Assembly: GCA_949126835.1 (NCBI GenBank)
Contig: OX421497.1
Coordinates: forward strand, 24,307,612-24,371,611
Direction: 5' to 3'
Length of the DNA stretch: 64,000 nucleotides
From: Anisus vortex
Taxonomy: Eukaryota; Mollusca; Gastropoda; Planorbidae
Under the pieces are notes generated by a model. The model had not been told where the DNA came from, searched no databases, and saw nothing but the letters and a program-made list of their open reading frames with translations. Shown here piece by piece: positions 1 to 24,545 of this stretch (positions are counted from its first letter, which is position 1; every line of letters begins with the position of its first letter). The position numbers and the translations under genes are program-made.

Positions 1-900
1 AATAACGGATCTTTTTTTACACACTTTTAACATTTCTAAGTCTTATTATCTAGTAAAGTGTTTTGTCATCACTGAAATGATGTGTCTTATATCTAAAAAG
101 TATACATTCATAGCGTTCATACTTATATATTTAAAATTTTTACTTAAGGACAATTACTAAGGTACAATTTTCATACTAGGTCAATAGGTCAATATATGTT
201 TAACTATTAAAACTCATTGATTTTATCACATCTATAATTAAGTTTTATAAATATTAATCCATAAGAGGTGCTTCTATTAAAATTACCCTATACCAAAAGA
301 TAGTTTTATTTATGTTTTAATTGTCTATTCTATTTTAAGTGCTATAGTATTGTTTAAAAATACTAAATAAAGGGTACTTTTAAAACATTTTAGAACCGTC
401 ACACAAAATGCCCACAGTGTTAGCTCACCCCAGCACTATCGCGTTCGACCCTGCTTATCGAATTAAACCGTCACACAAATGCCCGCATGTCGTTGAGTTT
501 ACACAGCTGAGTTTATTTCTTCATAGAGCGAAGACACACACACTGCGTGATTGTATGTATATATGAGTGTGGTTATGTGTGCCCAAATTAGAGAGTGTTT
601 TTTTTTATACTACAATAGTTCATTATAATTTCAATTGATAGGATGCCGTTTTTTATAATTGAAGGTCTATTATTTTAAATTACTTGTTTTAATTTTTAGT
701 AATTTTTACTTACTATGATTTATTATTTTAAATTTTATGCAGCGTGTTTTTTTGTTATAATTTTTTTTTTTTTTTTTTTTTTTTATATTAAACCAGGACA
801 ACATAGAACACAACAATACAACATTACAGTAGTAAGTAAGCAACAAAGCTTTAGTTGTGAATCTTTTTATTTGTTTCTATTTTTTTTTTGTTATACTACA
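1..900. other. AT-rich stretch, no gene recognised
   Basis: This stretch is AT-rich with long T runs near 760-783 and 880-890. A short direct repeat (ACCGTCACACAAA followed by TGCCC) occurs near 397 and 467. The open frame at 715-903 is mostly poly-Phe from T runs and is not credible. Further exons of the minus-strand LOTUS gene would have to lie here or off the left edge, but none could be recognised. Confidence 0.5.
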
Positions 901-948
901 TAATAAAATAACACATTAAAAATTACATAGACGATATAAAATTGTCAC

Positions 949-1761
949 CTTTTTGTCTTTTACTAGGCGGTGGTGTGCTTGCTTCAGCACCACCTACAAA
1001 GCGCCTTTTTCTAGGCGAGAGCTGGTTCTCTATGAGACTTTTCAGGTGGATGGTTGTTTCATTGTATACCCCGTGAAACAGGACTTCACCTGCTTCGTTT
1101 CTAGAAAGACAAACAACAAAATAATAAAAATACTTCGAAGTCTTTGTATTGTTTTTAATAAAAATTAACACAATTGAAGACAAAGCGTGGTTACCAAGAT
1201 CACTTCAACCCCCACAGAGGATTCACACACTTTTCTCACATCAATTACAGACGTTTCTCCTACCACACACTCTCATTGACATCACAAGAAGAACACATAA
1301 CCAGACAAAGGTATGTCTTGGTATTACTGCTGGACACTAGTAGCAAGTCATCGATAGTAGCACCGGTCGCATTTCCCGCTGATACGCGAAAATAGTATCT
1401 ACTGTACTGGGTGATGGGGTAAAGAAAATAAATAAATAAAAGAACTACGTGACTAAAAACTTTACTTACTTGTCTGGCCTTGCGACATCTGGCATCGATA
1501 ACAATAGGTCACTTATATTTTTAAAGTTTAGTTTCTCAAAATCAAGAGGTTTCCCTATAATGTCTTCATATTCCCCTGTTAAATACAAAATAACAATCAT
1601 AACGATTATCTTGATGTTCTATTATTTAACAATAGATTAATAAAGATTCACTTTTGCTAAAACAAATGAAGATTATATAACTTACTGTAAATATCGTCTA
1701 GCAATACGCCATGTTTTGCACTCAGTAGTAGCGATCGGATCTCCTTACGAAATTCTTCCAT
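949..1761 (-). CDS. LOTUS (OST-HTH) domain protein, TDRD5-like, 5' exons only
   Basis: Three minus-strand exons join in frame: 1761-1686 (ATG, 25 codons plus 1 nt), 1575-1470 and 1100-949. Donors are GTAAGT, GTAAGT and GTGACA; acceptors are AACAG and TTTCTAG. The joined product begins MEEFRKEIRSLLLSAKHG, passes a hydrophobic stretch ending LLLSMPDVARPDK, and closes the domain with GEVLFHGVYNETTIHLKSL. This is a complete N-terminal LOTUS fold of about 85 residues, followed by a basic SPRKRR stretch. LOTUS domains occur in TDRD5, TDRD7, Oskar and MARF1, which act in germ granules and in piRNA or mRNA control; the N-terminal placement and the FRKEIRSLL start resemble TDRD5 most. If the last donor is not used, the frame stops at 923. 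Tudor domains would lie beyond the left edge, so the exact family member is an inference. Confidence 0.8.
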
Positions 1762-2930
1762 TATGAGATTTTATTTCTGGAAATAATTAAAATAGACACC
1801 ACCTCCATTAAATTACAAAGATACTTATATGTTTTATAGGATTTTTATAAAATGAAAGGGTTATACGCATTTTGTTTCTTCTAAATTTTTCTCCCTAACG
1901 CGTCAAATAGTCTGTTGAATTCAACATGGCTATACACTATTCATTTGATATGACTTAACCCTCAGAGAACACCAGATCACCGGTGACTTACCACGTTTAA
2001 TGGAAACCCCATTGTTTAAAAACATACAAATATTAATTAAATACGTGTTTTTATTTTTTACCCTTAAAGCCCAGTGTTCCATCTTTGGAATACAAGGGAA
2101 TTAATTGTGATTTCTAGTTCTTAAAATTAACTAAGTCACTGTCCTAATTGTATATGGCCCCCACCCAGAGCCAGAAAATAATTTGGGCCTCCGTGTAAAT
2201 ATGAAACATCGCTATTTCGATTGATTTGTGTTATTCAGGGCCTCGCATTAAGCAAAGGATATAATCTCTAATTAAGAGAGGTTAATTTATTTTATAAAAA
2301 AAAAAAAGCTAGGCTAAATATCTTAAGGGACGCGTTATGTGCAGAACAAAAGTCTAGTAGTGTAGATTGAACGTCCCCCCATACGCAGATTATTTAAACA
2401 TAATACAGAGTTATGCAATAAACATATCAAAACGCACGAATGTCTGATACATAAGAAAATAAACTTACCTTAATGAAACAAGGAATGTAGAACGACAAAG
2501 TAGAAATGTAGAAGAGGCACTTTCCCGAGTATTTATAAGGGGTAAAACACGTCACATGTAAGATTTTGTTTCGCATTAGGACAACAATGTATTGCGTAAA
2601 GTGATATTATTTTAGCTTGTACGGGTCAGTCCGTCCAGCTAGGTTTGACACGTTAATAATCCCAACACTATCAGTCGAAGACATCTATCAAACACTATGA
2701 CAACTAGGAGGGGGGCGGTCTGTTTTGTTTATTTTATTTCTTTATTTTCATGAGGGAAAAAGTTTATCTATTGCAAAGCCTATCTTTGGGAAGTCTTACC
2801 AAACATTAAAAACCAGTTAACAAAAATTTTGTAGATCGCAAGAAGTTTAGAAAAGTAAGGAAGATGTTTTCATTAGGCGACAAATGTTTAGTCACAAGTG
2901 ACATTCTTCTCTCGTTCGCTCATTCTCTCT
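1762..2930. other. Upstream region of the LOTUS gene, no gene seen
   Basis: This is the 5' flank of the minus-strand LOTUS gene, AT-rich with no credible coding frame. A TATTTATA-like stretch lies near 2530 on the plus strand. Promoter elements for the minus-strand gene could not be assigned. Confidence 0.4.
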
Positions 2931-4045
2931 CTCTCTCCCTCCGAAATTTTCTCACGCCCCTCTCTATAGATAAAACATAAACGTCTGTCTTTTTCAAATA
3001 TCACTCACAGTTATTTCTCACGTCTCTATGTCTTTCTCTCTCCGTTTTCTCCCGATCTCTCTCCCTCCGAACTTTTCTCACGCCCCTCTCTATAGATAAA
3101 ACATAAACGTCTGTCTTTTTCAAATATCACTCACAGTTATTTCTCACGTCTCTATGTCTTTCTCTCTCCGTTTTCTCCCGATCTCTCTCCCTCCGAACTT
3201 TTCTCACGCCCCACTCTATAGATAAAACATAAACGTCTGTCTTTTTCAAATATCACTCACAGTTATTTCTCACGTTGTCTTTTTCAAATTTCACTCACAG
3301 TTATTTCTCACGTCTCTATTCTTTCTCCCTTTCGCTCACTCACTCTCTCTCTCTCTCCCTCCGAACTTTCCTCACACCCCTCTCTATAGACAAACATAAA
3401 CGTCTGTCTTTTTCACATTTCACTCACAGTTTTTTCTCACGTCTCTATGTCTTTCTCTCTCCATTTTCTCCCGATCTCTCTCCCTCCGAACTTTCCTCAC
3501 ACCCATCTCTATAGACAAACATAAACGTCTGTCTTTTTAAAATATCACTCACAGTTATTTCTCACGTCTCTATTCTTTCTCCCTTTCGCTCACTCACTCT
3601 CTCTCTCTCTCCGAACTTTCCTCACACCCATCTCTATAGACAAACATAAACGTCTGTCTTTTTCACATTTCACTCACAGTTATTTCTCACGTCTCTATTC
3701 TTTCTCCCTTTCGCTCACTCACTCTCTCTCTCTCCCTCCGAACTTTCCTCACACCCCTCTTTATAGACAAACATAAACGTCTGTCTTTTTCACATTTCAC
3801 TCACAGTTATTTCTCACGTCTCTATGTCTTTCTCTCTCCATTTTCTCCCGATCTCTCTCCCTCCGAACTTTTTCTCACGTCCCTCTCTATAGATAAAACA
3901 TAAACGTCTGTCTTTTTCAAATATCACTCACAGTTATTTCTCACGTCTCTATGTCTTTCTCTCTCCATTTTCTCCCGATCTCTCTCCCTCCGAACTTTCC
4001 TCACGCCCCTCTCTATAGATAAAACATAAACGTCTGTCTTTTTCA
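2930..4045. repeat. CT-rich satellite, about 126-bp unit
   Basis: About nine tandem copies of a CT-rich unit. The word CCGAA recurs at 2941, 3067 and 3193, giving a 126-bp period. Each unit contains TCTATAGATAAAACATAAA, CGTCTGTCTTTTTCA and ATCACTCACAGTTATTTCTC. Copies differ by point changes (ATAGATAAAACA against ATAGACAAACA) and by small deletions between 3270 and 3720. Frames through the array are repeat artefacts. Confidence 0.93.
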
Positions 4046-4339
4046 AATGTGACTCTTGTCATTTATTTATCTCGCTCTTGCTCTGTCTAACCAAACATTT
4101 AGCTAAACATACAACTCTCCTTCTTGTGTTCTTCCCTATCTTTGCAAAGCATTTAACTCTAATCTCTAACTCATTCGTACTTTTGTATATTAGTGACAAT
4201 GACCCTGAACAACCTTCCAGCCCATTGTTTCTGTAATAAACAGACAAGACAAAGTTTCAAATTGTTGTTTCTTGATATCTCAGACACTTAACATTTTTAA
4301 TTCGTTTTCAACTCTACGTATTCCGTTACCTTTGCTTTC

Positions 4340-4450
4340 TTCCTAACAGCCTCTCTCTCTTTCACTCTCTTTCTCTCTCTCTCTCTCTCTCACTCTCTTT
4401 CCTTTTATCGTTCTCTCTCTCTTTCTCTCTCCTTCTCTCTATCTGTCTTT
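4340..4450. repeat. (CT)n microsatellite
   Basis: Interrupted CT/CTTT repeats follow the satellite, suggesting that the satellite grew out of simple CT sequence. Confidence 0.9.
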
Positions 4451-4658
4451 CAAAACCTTTTCGTTAAAACAACACAAATATTAACTCTTACATATTTGCC
4501 CGCTTTCTCACAACATCTGTCTTTACACCTTTCATAATGCTACGCTCGTTTTGTCTAAACTTAAGTTGTCTATTTCTCATCCACATTTCTTCGGTCTTTC
4601 TTGTCTGACTTAACCAGTATGTTTCTTACAATCACGCTCGCCCGTTCTATCTCTATAA

Positions 4659-4659
<1 letters not shown>

Positions 4660-4722
<63 letters not shown>
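4660..4722. repeat. Poly(A) run of 63 nt
   Basis: An uninterrupted A tract, followed shortly by a (GT)n-rich stretch near 4765-4800. It could be the tail of a retroposed copy, but no gene body is recognisable upstream. Confidence 0.9.
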
Positions 4723-4724
<2 letters not shown>

Positions 4725-4879
4725 GGGCCCGCTATGTCATCCTGACATCAAAAGTGTGTATGGGTGTTTTGTGTGTGTGTGTGCGTGTGTGCGTGTGTTT
4801 ACACTCGAACAAGGATTTCCCAGTAGCCTCAATGAAAAAGATATCACATGTCAAACGCTATCGGCTTAGAGTTTGACCT

Positions 4880-5900
4880 GGAGTCAGTTTGAGAAAATCC
4901 CCTTCCCCCTATAGAGAGCCCCAACAACTGATTTAGGTTTAACGAAGTCTAACTGGCTATGGAACCTTTTAGGTTATACACCAACATTTATTAATAGTTT
5001 ATTGAACCATTGTAACAAATAATACCATTCACCACATGATACAACACTTATGTTTTCTTACGACCTCCCTAGGACAACACACCATAGAGTTATTAGAGAC
5101 TTTTCCTTATACAACTATCTTTAGAGTTACGCTGTATTTCAAGGAATGTCTTAACAGGATAGACAAAATAGAGCCATCCATGAATCCACCATCCAATTCC
5201 TAACAGTTGTTTGACTCCCACCCCGACCTTTGTGTACCTAAACATCCTCTTTACAAAATACATATCCTCAACACTCAAGTATAACTTCACACTTGATTGA
5301 CTCCTACCATGAACGAAATCTAACTTTTACAAAACAATCTCACCCGATTAAACCCCATCATAAACAGGTAACCTTGCATAATTCATTCCACGAAAGCTTT
5401 TCTGACTTTTAGGGATAAGACTACCCAACACACTAACCTTTTAAACCACATCACAATACATATCTTTATCAAACAAGTATAACTTAACGGTTGCTTGCCC
5501 CTAGTCATGACATGCAATATATCTGACACTCCACCTTTATGTATAACCCTATCCCAACAAATACGATCACGACACAAGTTTAACATTAGAAAACCTTGCT
5601 TGATGCATACCACAATAAAAACTTTATGTGTTTTTACAAAACTCTCTTTACAATTACACCTTTAGTGATTTTACCCATTTCAAATATCTCCTACGTTTTA
5701 GCAGTAGGCCTATTCCTTCTAATAAATTCATTACCTACCTAGGCCTAAAAAATCAGCATAATAAGCTCCATACTAGATTAAACTAATTACTATCAGCTTC
5801 CCCCTTTTTTAGCCATTCTTTAATTTGTTTGGTTCCGATTTTGTGGTGTTTAAATACGCCTCCATAGGCCCCCGCTCGACTGGGGTCGAAGTAATGCTTT
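4880..5900. other. Gene-free stretch with weak internal repetition
   Basis: No gene is recognised. Some words recur about 200 bp apart: CAAGTATAACTT at about 5276 and 5476, each followed by a degenerate CTTG/CTAC segment. This may be an old diverged tandem repeat or decayed element sequence downstream of the Polinton-type cassette. Confidence 0.35.
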
Positions 5901-5901
5901 C

Positions 5902-6426
5902 TTAGTGTTTGGTCTGTTGCCATCCGTCCCATTTGACAGGGGTTGGTATCTTACTCTTCTTACTTCTAGTATGTTTAGCTGGAGGTGATTTGTCTTGGTG
6001 TCGCTTCTTCTTCTTAGATTGACTTTTTGTGTTAGACGAGGTGGGTATTTCGTTGGTGTTTTTATTTGGCGAGTCGGATATTTCGATCGCGTCTTCTGTT
6101 TTAGGTTCGACTGTTATTTTTTGTTCTTGTGTTTCGTCTGTAACCGTTGTTGTATTTGATTGTATTGTTGGGGCTAGGGGTGGTTTCATATCGATTAATC
6201 CTAATGGTTTGTGTCTGTACTCGGCGAGGCGATTCGTATAGAGCTGCAGTGATTGTTGATATTGTTTCACTTTGTCGCGTGGTGACAAGTCTTCTCTGTC
6301 TAGAATATGTTGCATTTGCATATCCAAGGCTCGTAGGCTATCATTAAGTGTATCAGGTGGTACATACGGTTTTTGGTTCATAGACTCTAATAAACGAGGG
6401 TCGATCAAAATCATTTTCTTGGCCAT
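5902..6426 (-). CDS. Lysine-rich protein of a Polinton/adintovirus-type cassette
   Basis: An intact 174-residue intronless frame starting with ATG at 6426. It is the last gene of three on the minus strand, with only 2 nt between it and the gene before. The N-terminal half (about residues 1-70) begins MAKKMILIDPRLLESM and looks mostly helical. The C-terminal half is rich in Thr, Ser, Pro and Lys, with basic clusters such as KKKKRH and TRSKKSK that could bind DNA or act as nuclear signals. I recall similar short proteins beside packaging ATPases in Maverick/Polinton-like elements of marine invertebrates, but I do not know a biochemical function. A virion-core or DNA-associated role is inference from charge and neighbours. 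Confidence 0.65.
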   Translation of the reverse strand: MAKKMILIDPRLLESMNQKPYVPPDTLNDSLRALDMQMQHILDREDLSPRDKVKQYQQSLQLYTNRLAEYRHKPLGLIDMKPPLAPTIQSNTTTVTDETQEQKITVEPKTEDAIEISDSPNKNTNEIPTSSNTKSQSKKKKRHQDKSPPAKHTRSKKSKIPTPVKWDGWQQTKH

Positions 6427-6428
6427 TT

Positions 6429-6752
6429 TTAAAAACCCAAGACGCCTTTAAGAACGTTAATGACAGGTCCCAATAATGCACCGATAAAACCGCCTTGTTG
6501 CAAAATCTGCTTTCGTCTTTTGACCGTCAATTTCTTTTTGGTAAGTTCCCTTAGACTTTCTTTGTGCCGACGCAAACGTCTCTTCTGAGCTGGTGTGAGT
6601 GGAACATTTCCTTTTAAAACATTGTGACAACATTCACATAAAGTTTGCACGAGTTGTGGTGACGCATTTTTTACAACCGCCTTCACGGTGGGCGGGTTAG
6701 CCCGACATAAGAAGCGTAACATTTCACCTTGTCGTTTCACATTTTCAGACAT
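6429..6752 (-). CDS. Small basic protein with hydrophobic tail, Polinton/adintovirus-type
   Basis: A 107-residue intact frame lying 1 nt after the ATPase stop and 2 nt before the next start. The N-terminal half is helical and cysteine-containing (CECCH near residue 40). The middle is very basic (QKRRLRRHKESLRELTKKK). The C-terminus is glycine-rich and hydrophobic (GGFIGALLGPVINVLKGVLG). A basic core followed by a membrane-active-looking tail is the layout of small core or membrane-lytic proteins of adenovirus-like particles and of the equivalent Polinton/adintovirus gene. The assignment rests on layout and neighbours, not on alignment, so the exact role is unproven. The frame is uninterrupted. 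Confidence 0.65.
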   Translation of the reverse strand: MSENVKRQGEMLRFLCRANPPTVKAVVKNASPQLVQTLCECCHNVLKGNVPLTPAQKRRLRRHKESLRELTKKKLTVKRRKQILQQGGFIGALLGPVINVLKGVLGF

Positions 6753-6753
6753 T

Positions 6754-7377
6754 TTATTTGGGGACGTAAACCACTTGGTTTTCGTAAGGAAATACAGAAC
6801 TGCGTAATCTCATATGATCCGGTGTTTCCTGTCGAAGGTCCAGCAACAAATAACCATGAGGGGTCGAGGTTGCGTCTTTAAAACTTTCCTGGACATAGGA
6901 TGCGCGACCGGGGTACATTTGTTTTGCTAAATGAGAAATCTGCGATCGGTCTCTGGGGTTTTTGAACAGCACAAGGTAATGTGAGTTGAGACTGATCGTT
7001 CTTTGTTCTTTGTTTTTTCCGAATAAGTTTTGGACGATATACATAACGCTGATGTCACGGTGGTGACTTCCCTTAGTAAATAATTTAGTGATCCGGTCAT
7101 CGGTTTCAGCCATTAAATCGTCTATTACAACTAGACGTCGACACCTCCTCTCACCTGTCGGCCATTGTTCCATGTCAGGAAGACCTTCTACAAATTGAAC
7201 GCCCTTCATAGTTTCGTATAGTGGCTGCCATTCCCCGTAACACCATATAATTTCCTCTGGGGTGGGGTCGACCATGTCTGGTAGATGTGCCAAAAATTTG
7301 TTTACGAAAACGGTTTTACCGCTACCTGTCGGGCCAGCAATAAGTGCTGTAAAGGGATGTTTCCACCTAGGATCCAT
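6754..7377 (-). CDS. Packaging-type ATPase (FtsK/HerA, A32-like) of a Polinton/adintovirus-type element
   Basis: A 207-residue intact intronless frame with ATG at 7377. Walker A is GPTGSGKT (residues 15-22). Walker B is LVVIDDL with the acidic pair at Asp86-Asp87. A QN pair at 116-117 follows a hydrophobic strand (VMYIVQNLF), the usual sensor position. Size and motif order match the genome-packaging ATPase of Maverick/Polinton elements and adintoviruses, which pumps DNA into a particle. It is the first gene of a tightly packed three-gene minus-strand block, and a GC-rich motif array sits about 200 bp upstream. No polymerase B, integrase, protease or capsid gene is found in the window, so this is a fragment or a reduced derivative. 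A host-domesticated ATPase is the alternative. Confidence 0.8.
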   Translation of the reverse strand: MDPRWKHPFTALIAGPTGSGKTVFVNKFLAHLPDMVDPTPEEIIWCYGEWQPLYETMKGVQFVEGLPDMEQWPTGERRCRRLVVIDDLMAETDDRITKLFTKGSHHRDISVMYIVQNLFGKNKEQRTISLNSHYLVLFKNPRDRSQISHLAKQMYPGRASYVQESFKDATSTPHGYLLLDLRQETPDHMRLRSSVFPYENQVVYVPK

Positions 7378-7438
7378 TGCGATTAATGTTTTGTTTTTGT
7401 TGTGTATTTTTATTTATTTCTCGCTTACACCCCCTGTC

Positions 7439-7585
7439 TTACAGTAAAAAATAATGACTCGATTACCTCCCCTTGGTTACAACAAATAATAATGACACGA
7501 TTACCTCCTCTTGGTTACAACAAAAAATAACACGCTAACTTCCCCTTGGTTACAGTAAAAAAAAATTTACACGATTATTCCCCTT
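7439..7585. repeat. 38-bp tandem repeat upstream of the ATPase gene
   Basis: About four imperfect copies beginning TTACA(G/A) and ending CTCCCCTTGG, starting near 7439, 7477, 7515 and 7550. They lie between the ATPase start codon and the GC-rich array, so they would be in its 5' leader or promoter. Confidence 0.8.
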
Positions 7586-7589
7586 CCGC

Positions 7590-7978
7590 CACGTAACAGC
7601 ACGTGAGTCGGCCATCTTGGATCCGCCATCTTGTTTTCCGGCTAAACAACACGTGAGTCGGCCCTCTTGGATCCACCATATTGGATCCGCCATCTTGGCT
7701 CCTCGTGTAACAACACGTGGATCCGCCATCTTGGATGACGTCACGGTCAAAAGGTCACCCGCCACCCGCTGGCGGGTGACGGGTCACTTCCGGGTCTTGG
7801 ACGCCATCTTGGGCGCCATCTTGGACCCCATCTTGGCTCCTCGTGTAACAACACGTGGATCCGCCATCTTGGATGACGTCACTTCCGGTCAAAAGTCACT
7901 TCCGGGTTACGGGGTCAAAGGTCACTTCCGGGTCACGGGGTCAAAGGTCACCCGCCACCCGCTGGCGGGTGACGGGTA
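7590..7978. promoter_or_regulatory. GC-rich array of transcription-factor-like motifs
   Basis: A sharply GC-rich island in AT-rich DNA. Direct reading finds GCCATCTTG (YY1-like) at least seven times between 7611 and 7870; CACGTG (E-box) four times; TGACGTCA (CRE) at about 7737 and 7873; CACTTCCGG (ETS-like) about four times; and GGGGTCAAAGGTCA (DR1 nuclear-receptor type) twice near 7914 and 7937. A composite block starting GGCTCCTCGTGTAACAACAC is repeated at about 7697 and 7835. A palindromic CACCCGC...GCGGGTG motif also occurs twice. It lies 213 bp upstream of the packaging ATPase start. That it is a promoter or enhancer is inference; the motifs are seen. Confidence 0.6.
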
Positions 7979-8004
7979 ATAATACCCAAAGGGAACCTAC
8001 TATA

Positions 8005-8895
8005 CTACTTTAGTCTCACAACTGCTTTACCAATCCATACAGTGCACCATTAGTCTCACAACTGCTTTACCAATCTATACAGTGCACCATTAGTCTCACA
8101 ACTGCTTTACCAATCTATACAGTGCACCATTAGTCTCACAACTGCTTTACCAATCTATACAGTGCACCATTAGTCTCACAACTGCTTTACCAATCCATAC
8201 AGTGCACCATTAGTCTCACAACTGCTTTACCAATCTATACAGTGCACCATTAGTCTCACAACTGCTTTACCAATCTAAACAGTACACCAATCTATACAGT
8301 GCACCATTAGTCTCACAACTGCTTTACCAATCTATACAGTGCACCATTAGTCTCACAACTGCTTTACCAATCTAAACAGTACACCAATCTATACAGTGCA
8401 CCATTAGTCTCACAACTGCTTTACCAATCTATACAGTGCACCATTAGTCTCACAACTGCTTTACCAATCTATACAGTGCACCATTAGTCTCACAACTGCT
8501 TTACCAATCTATTAACAGTACACCAATCTATACAGTGCACCATTAGTCTCACAACTGCTTTACCAATATAAACAGTACACCAATCTATACAGTGCACCAT
8601 TAGTCTCACAACTGCTTTACCAATATAAACAGTACACCAATCTATACAGTGCACCATTAGTCTCACAACTGCTTTACCAATATAAACAGTACACCAATCT
8701 ATACAGTGCACCATTAGTCTCACAACTGCTTTACCAATCTAAACAGTGCACCAATCCATACAGTGCACCATTAGTCTCACAACTGCTTTACCAATCTAAA
8801 CAGTGCACCATTAGTCTCACAACTGCTTTACCAATCTAAACAGTGCACCAATCTATACAGTGCACCATTAGTCTCACAACTGCTTTACCAATCTG
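8005..8895. repeat. 40-bp minisatellite with higher-order variant
   Basis: About twenty copies of a 40-bp unit reading ACCATTAGTCTCACAACTGC followed by TTTACCAATCTATACAGTGC; ACCAT recurs at 8046 and 8086. Several units carry an extra segment of about 18 bp (AACAGTACACCAATCTAT), giving a mixed 40/58-bp pattern in the right half. The array abuts a tRNA-derived SINE. The minus-strand open frame inside it is a repeat artefact. Confidence 0.95.
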
Positions 8896-8902
8896 AAGTG
8901 AA

Positions 8903-9095
8903 GCCGGCTGGTCCAGCGGTTAGTTCACCGGACTGTCAACCAAAAACCAACGGACAGGTCGCGGGTTCTAGCCCTGCCACCGACGGATCCCTGTCGCCCT
9001 GCAGGAGTTTTGGGCCTAGTGGACGTAATAATCTTCTATCTAGAAGGAACGTCTGTAAATTTATAAGACAACAGCGCAGAGCGGTGTCACCACTA
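8903..9095 (+). mobile_element. tRNA-derived SINE (family A)
   Basis: The head resembles a tRNA with an A-box-like TGGTCCAGCGGTTAG and a B-box-like GGTTCTAGCCC. The body reads CTGTCGCCCTGCAGGAG and TTTTGGGCCTAGTGGACG, and the 3' part GAAGGAACGTCTGTAAA. Other copies in this window lie at 10436-10600 (plus) and 59405-59587 (minus), with 3' fragments near 11035, 27615 and 58978. Confidence 0.85.
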
Positions 9096-9349
9096 TGTAG
9101 GCCTACAAGATCATGAACCGCCACGTGGAAATGTCCACACATATCCAGGTTGCATCCAACAAGTGTCCCGCTCTACTCGAGGTCATCAGCTAAAACTGTA
9201 TGTTCCACCCGCACGCACCAACGTTTAAAAATTAATATTAAGCTTATTTTTTTTCCATCAGCCATGCTACACTGGACCAAGTCTCCATCACTGCCCCTCT
9301 GTGAAGGATTTCAAATCTCACTGAGGGCCCGGGTTGGACTATAAATACC

Positions 9350-10095
9350 TCAAATGAAACTCCTCATCTGTTTGTAATTCTTGTTTGTTATAAAATTGTA
9401 TTTGTCGTTAAATTTTGGACTTTTTCCTCGGGCCTAACGGGGTCTCCACAGTAATATGAATAAGAAGAACGCTACATGCGTCACAGGTCACAGGTCATAT
9501 AGATTAAAATGGTCTGACGGGAATACTTTACATTTTATTTTACAAATAGCCTACCATTCCATAATTGGGCCTAAATATCCAAAACTATACTAGCCAATTT
9601 TAGATAGCTACTCATTATTGCTTAATAAAATGTGAGAAGTGATAATTTCATCTTCAGAACTCTCTTGGAACAGTTGGAATCGCTATTTGGATCTTCGTTA
9701 AAGTGTGGCTCCCATTAACGTGTCCTTGTATAGGCTACGCACATTTGGCTCTTCGTTAAAGTGTGGCTCCCATTAATTAAACGTGTCCTTGTACACGTAC
9801 ATTTGGCTGCCACTGCTGCCACTGAATAATATAATGATTAAGTTACCTTTGATAAGTCTTAGTAAAATAATATAGCTCAGTGCTGTATATTTGACAAAGG
9901 GATAATAACTGAGTTTTTTTTAGTACTTTAATTCTAGGTGGAAAGTAAAATTCAGTATCGGCATAAACGAGCCGCATTTACCTCAGCTAACATGCAATAA
10001 TGACAGGCATTGTTAATGATTGTACAGTCTGATTGTTTGTAGGACTAAGCACTACACTACACGGTACTACACCTAATTATACTCTTTTAAACATC
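9350..10095. other. POLR3B upstream region
   Basis: No gene is seen. A 50-60-bp segment is tandemly duplicated: CTTCGTTAAAGTGTGGCTCC occurs near 9692 and 9751, each followed by CATTAA and CGTGTCCTTGTA. The POLR3B promoter should lie here, but no element could be assigned with confidence. Confidence 0.5.
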
Positions 10096-10109
10096 AACCG
10101 TTTGAAGCA

Positions 10110-24545
<14,436 letters not shown>

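Noticed and set aside
1312..1402. Extra exon of the LOTUS gene between 1470 and 1100
   Set aside because: A minus-strand frame exists, but joining exon 2 directly to 1100 is in phase and rebuilds an intact LOTUS domain, while this segment would break it.
4601..4876. Open frame with a poly-lysine stretch
   Set aside because: Created by the 63-nt A run; no start context or homology.
5093..5613. Minus-strand frames of 65 and 76 residues near the Polinton-type genes
   Set aside because: No motif, no Met-start context and weak repeat structure; not accepted as further element genes.
8005..8895. CRISPR-like array
   Set aside because: Units are directly contiguous 40-bp repeats with no unique spacers, and the window is animal nuclear DNA, so it is a minisatellite.
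8903..8990. Functional tRNA gene
   Set aside because: A- and B-box-like sequences are present but the fold is interrupted and the same head recurs with the same body at other sites, so it is a SINE.
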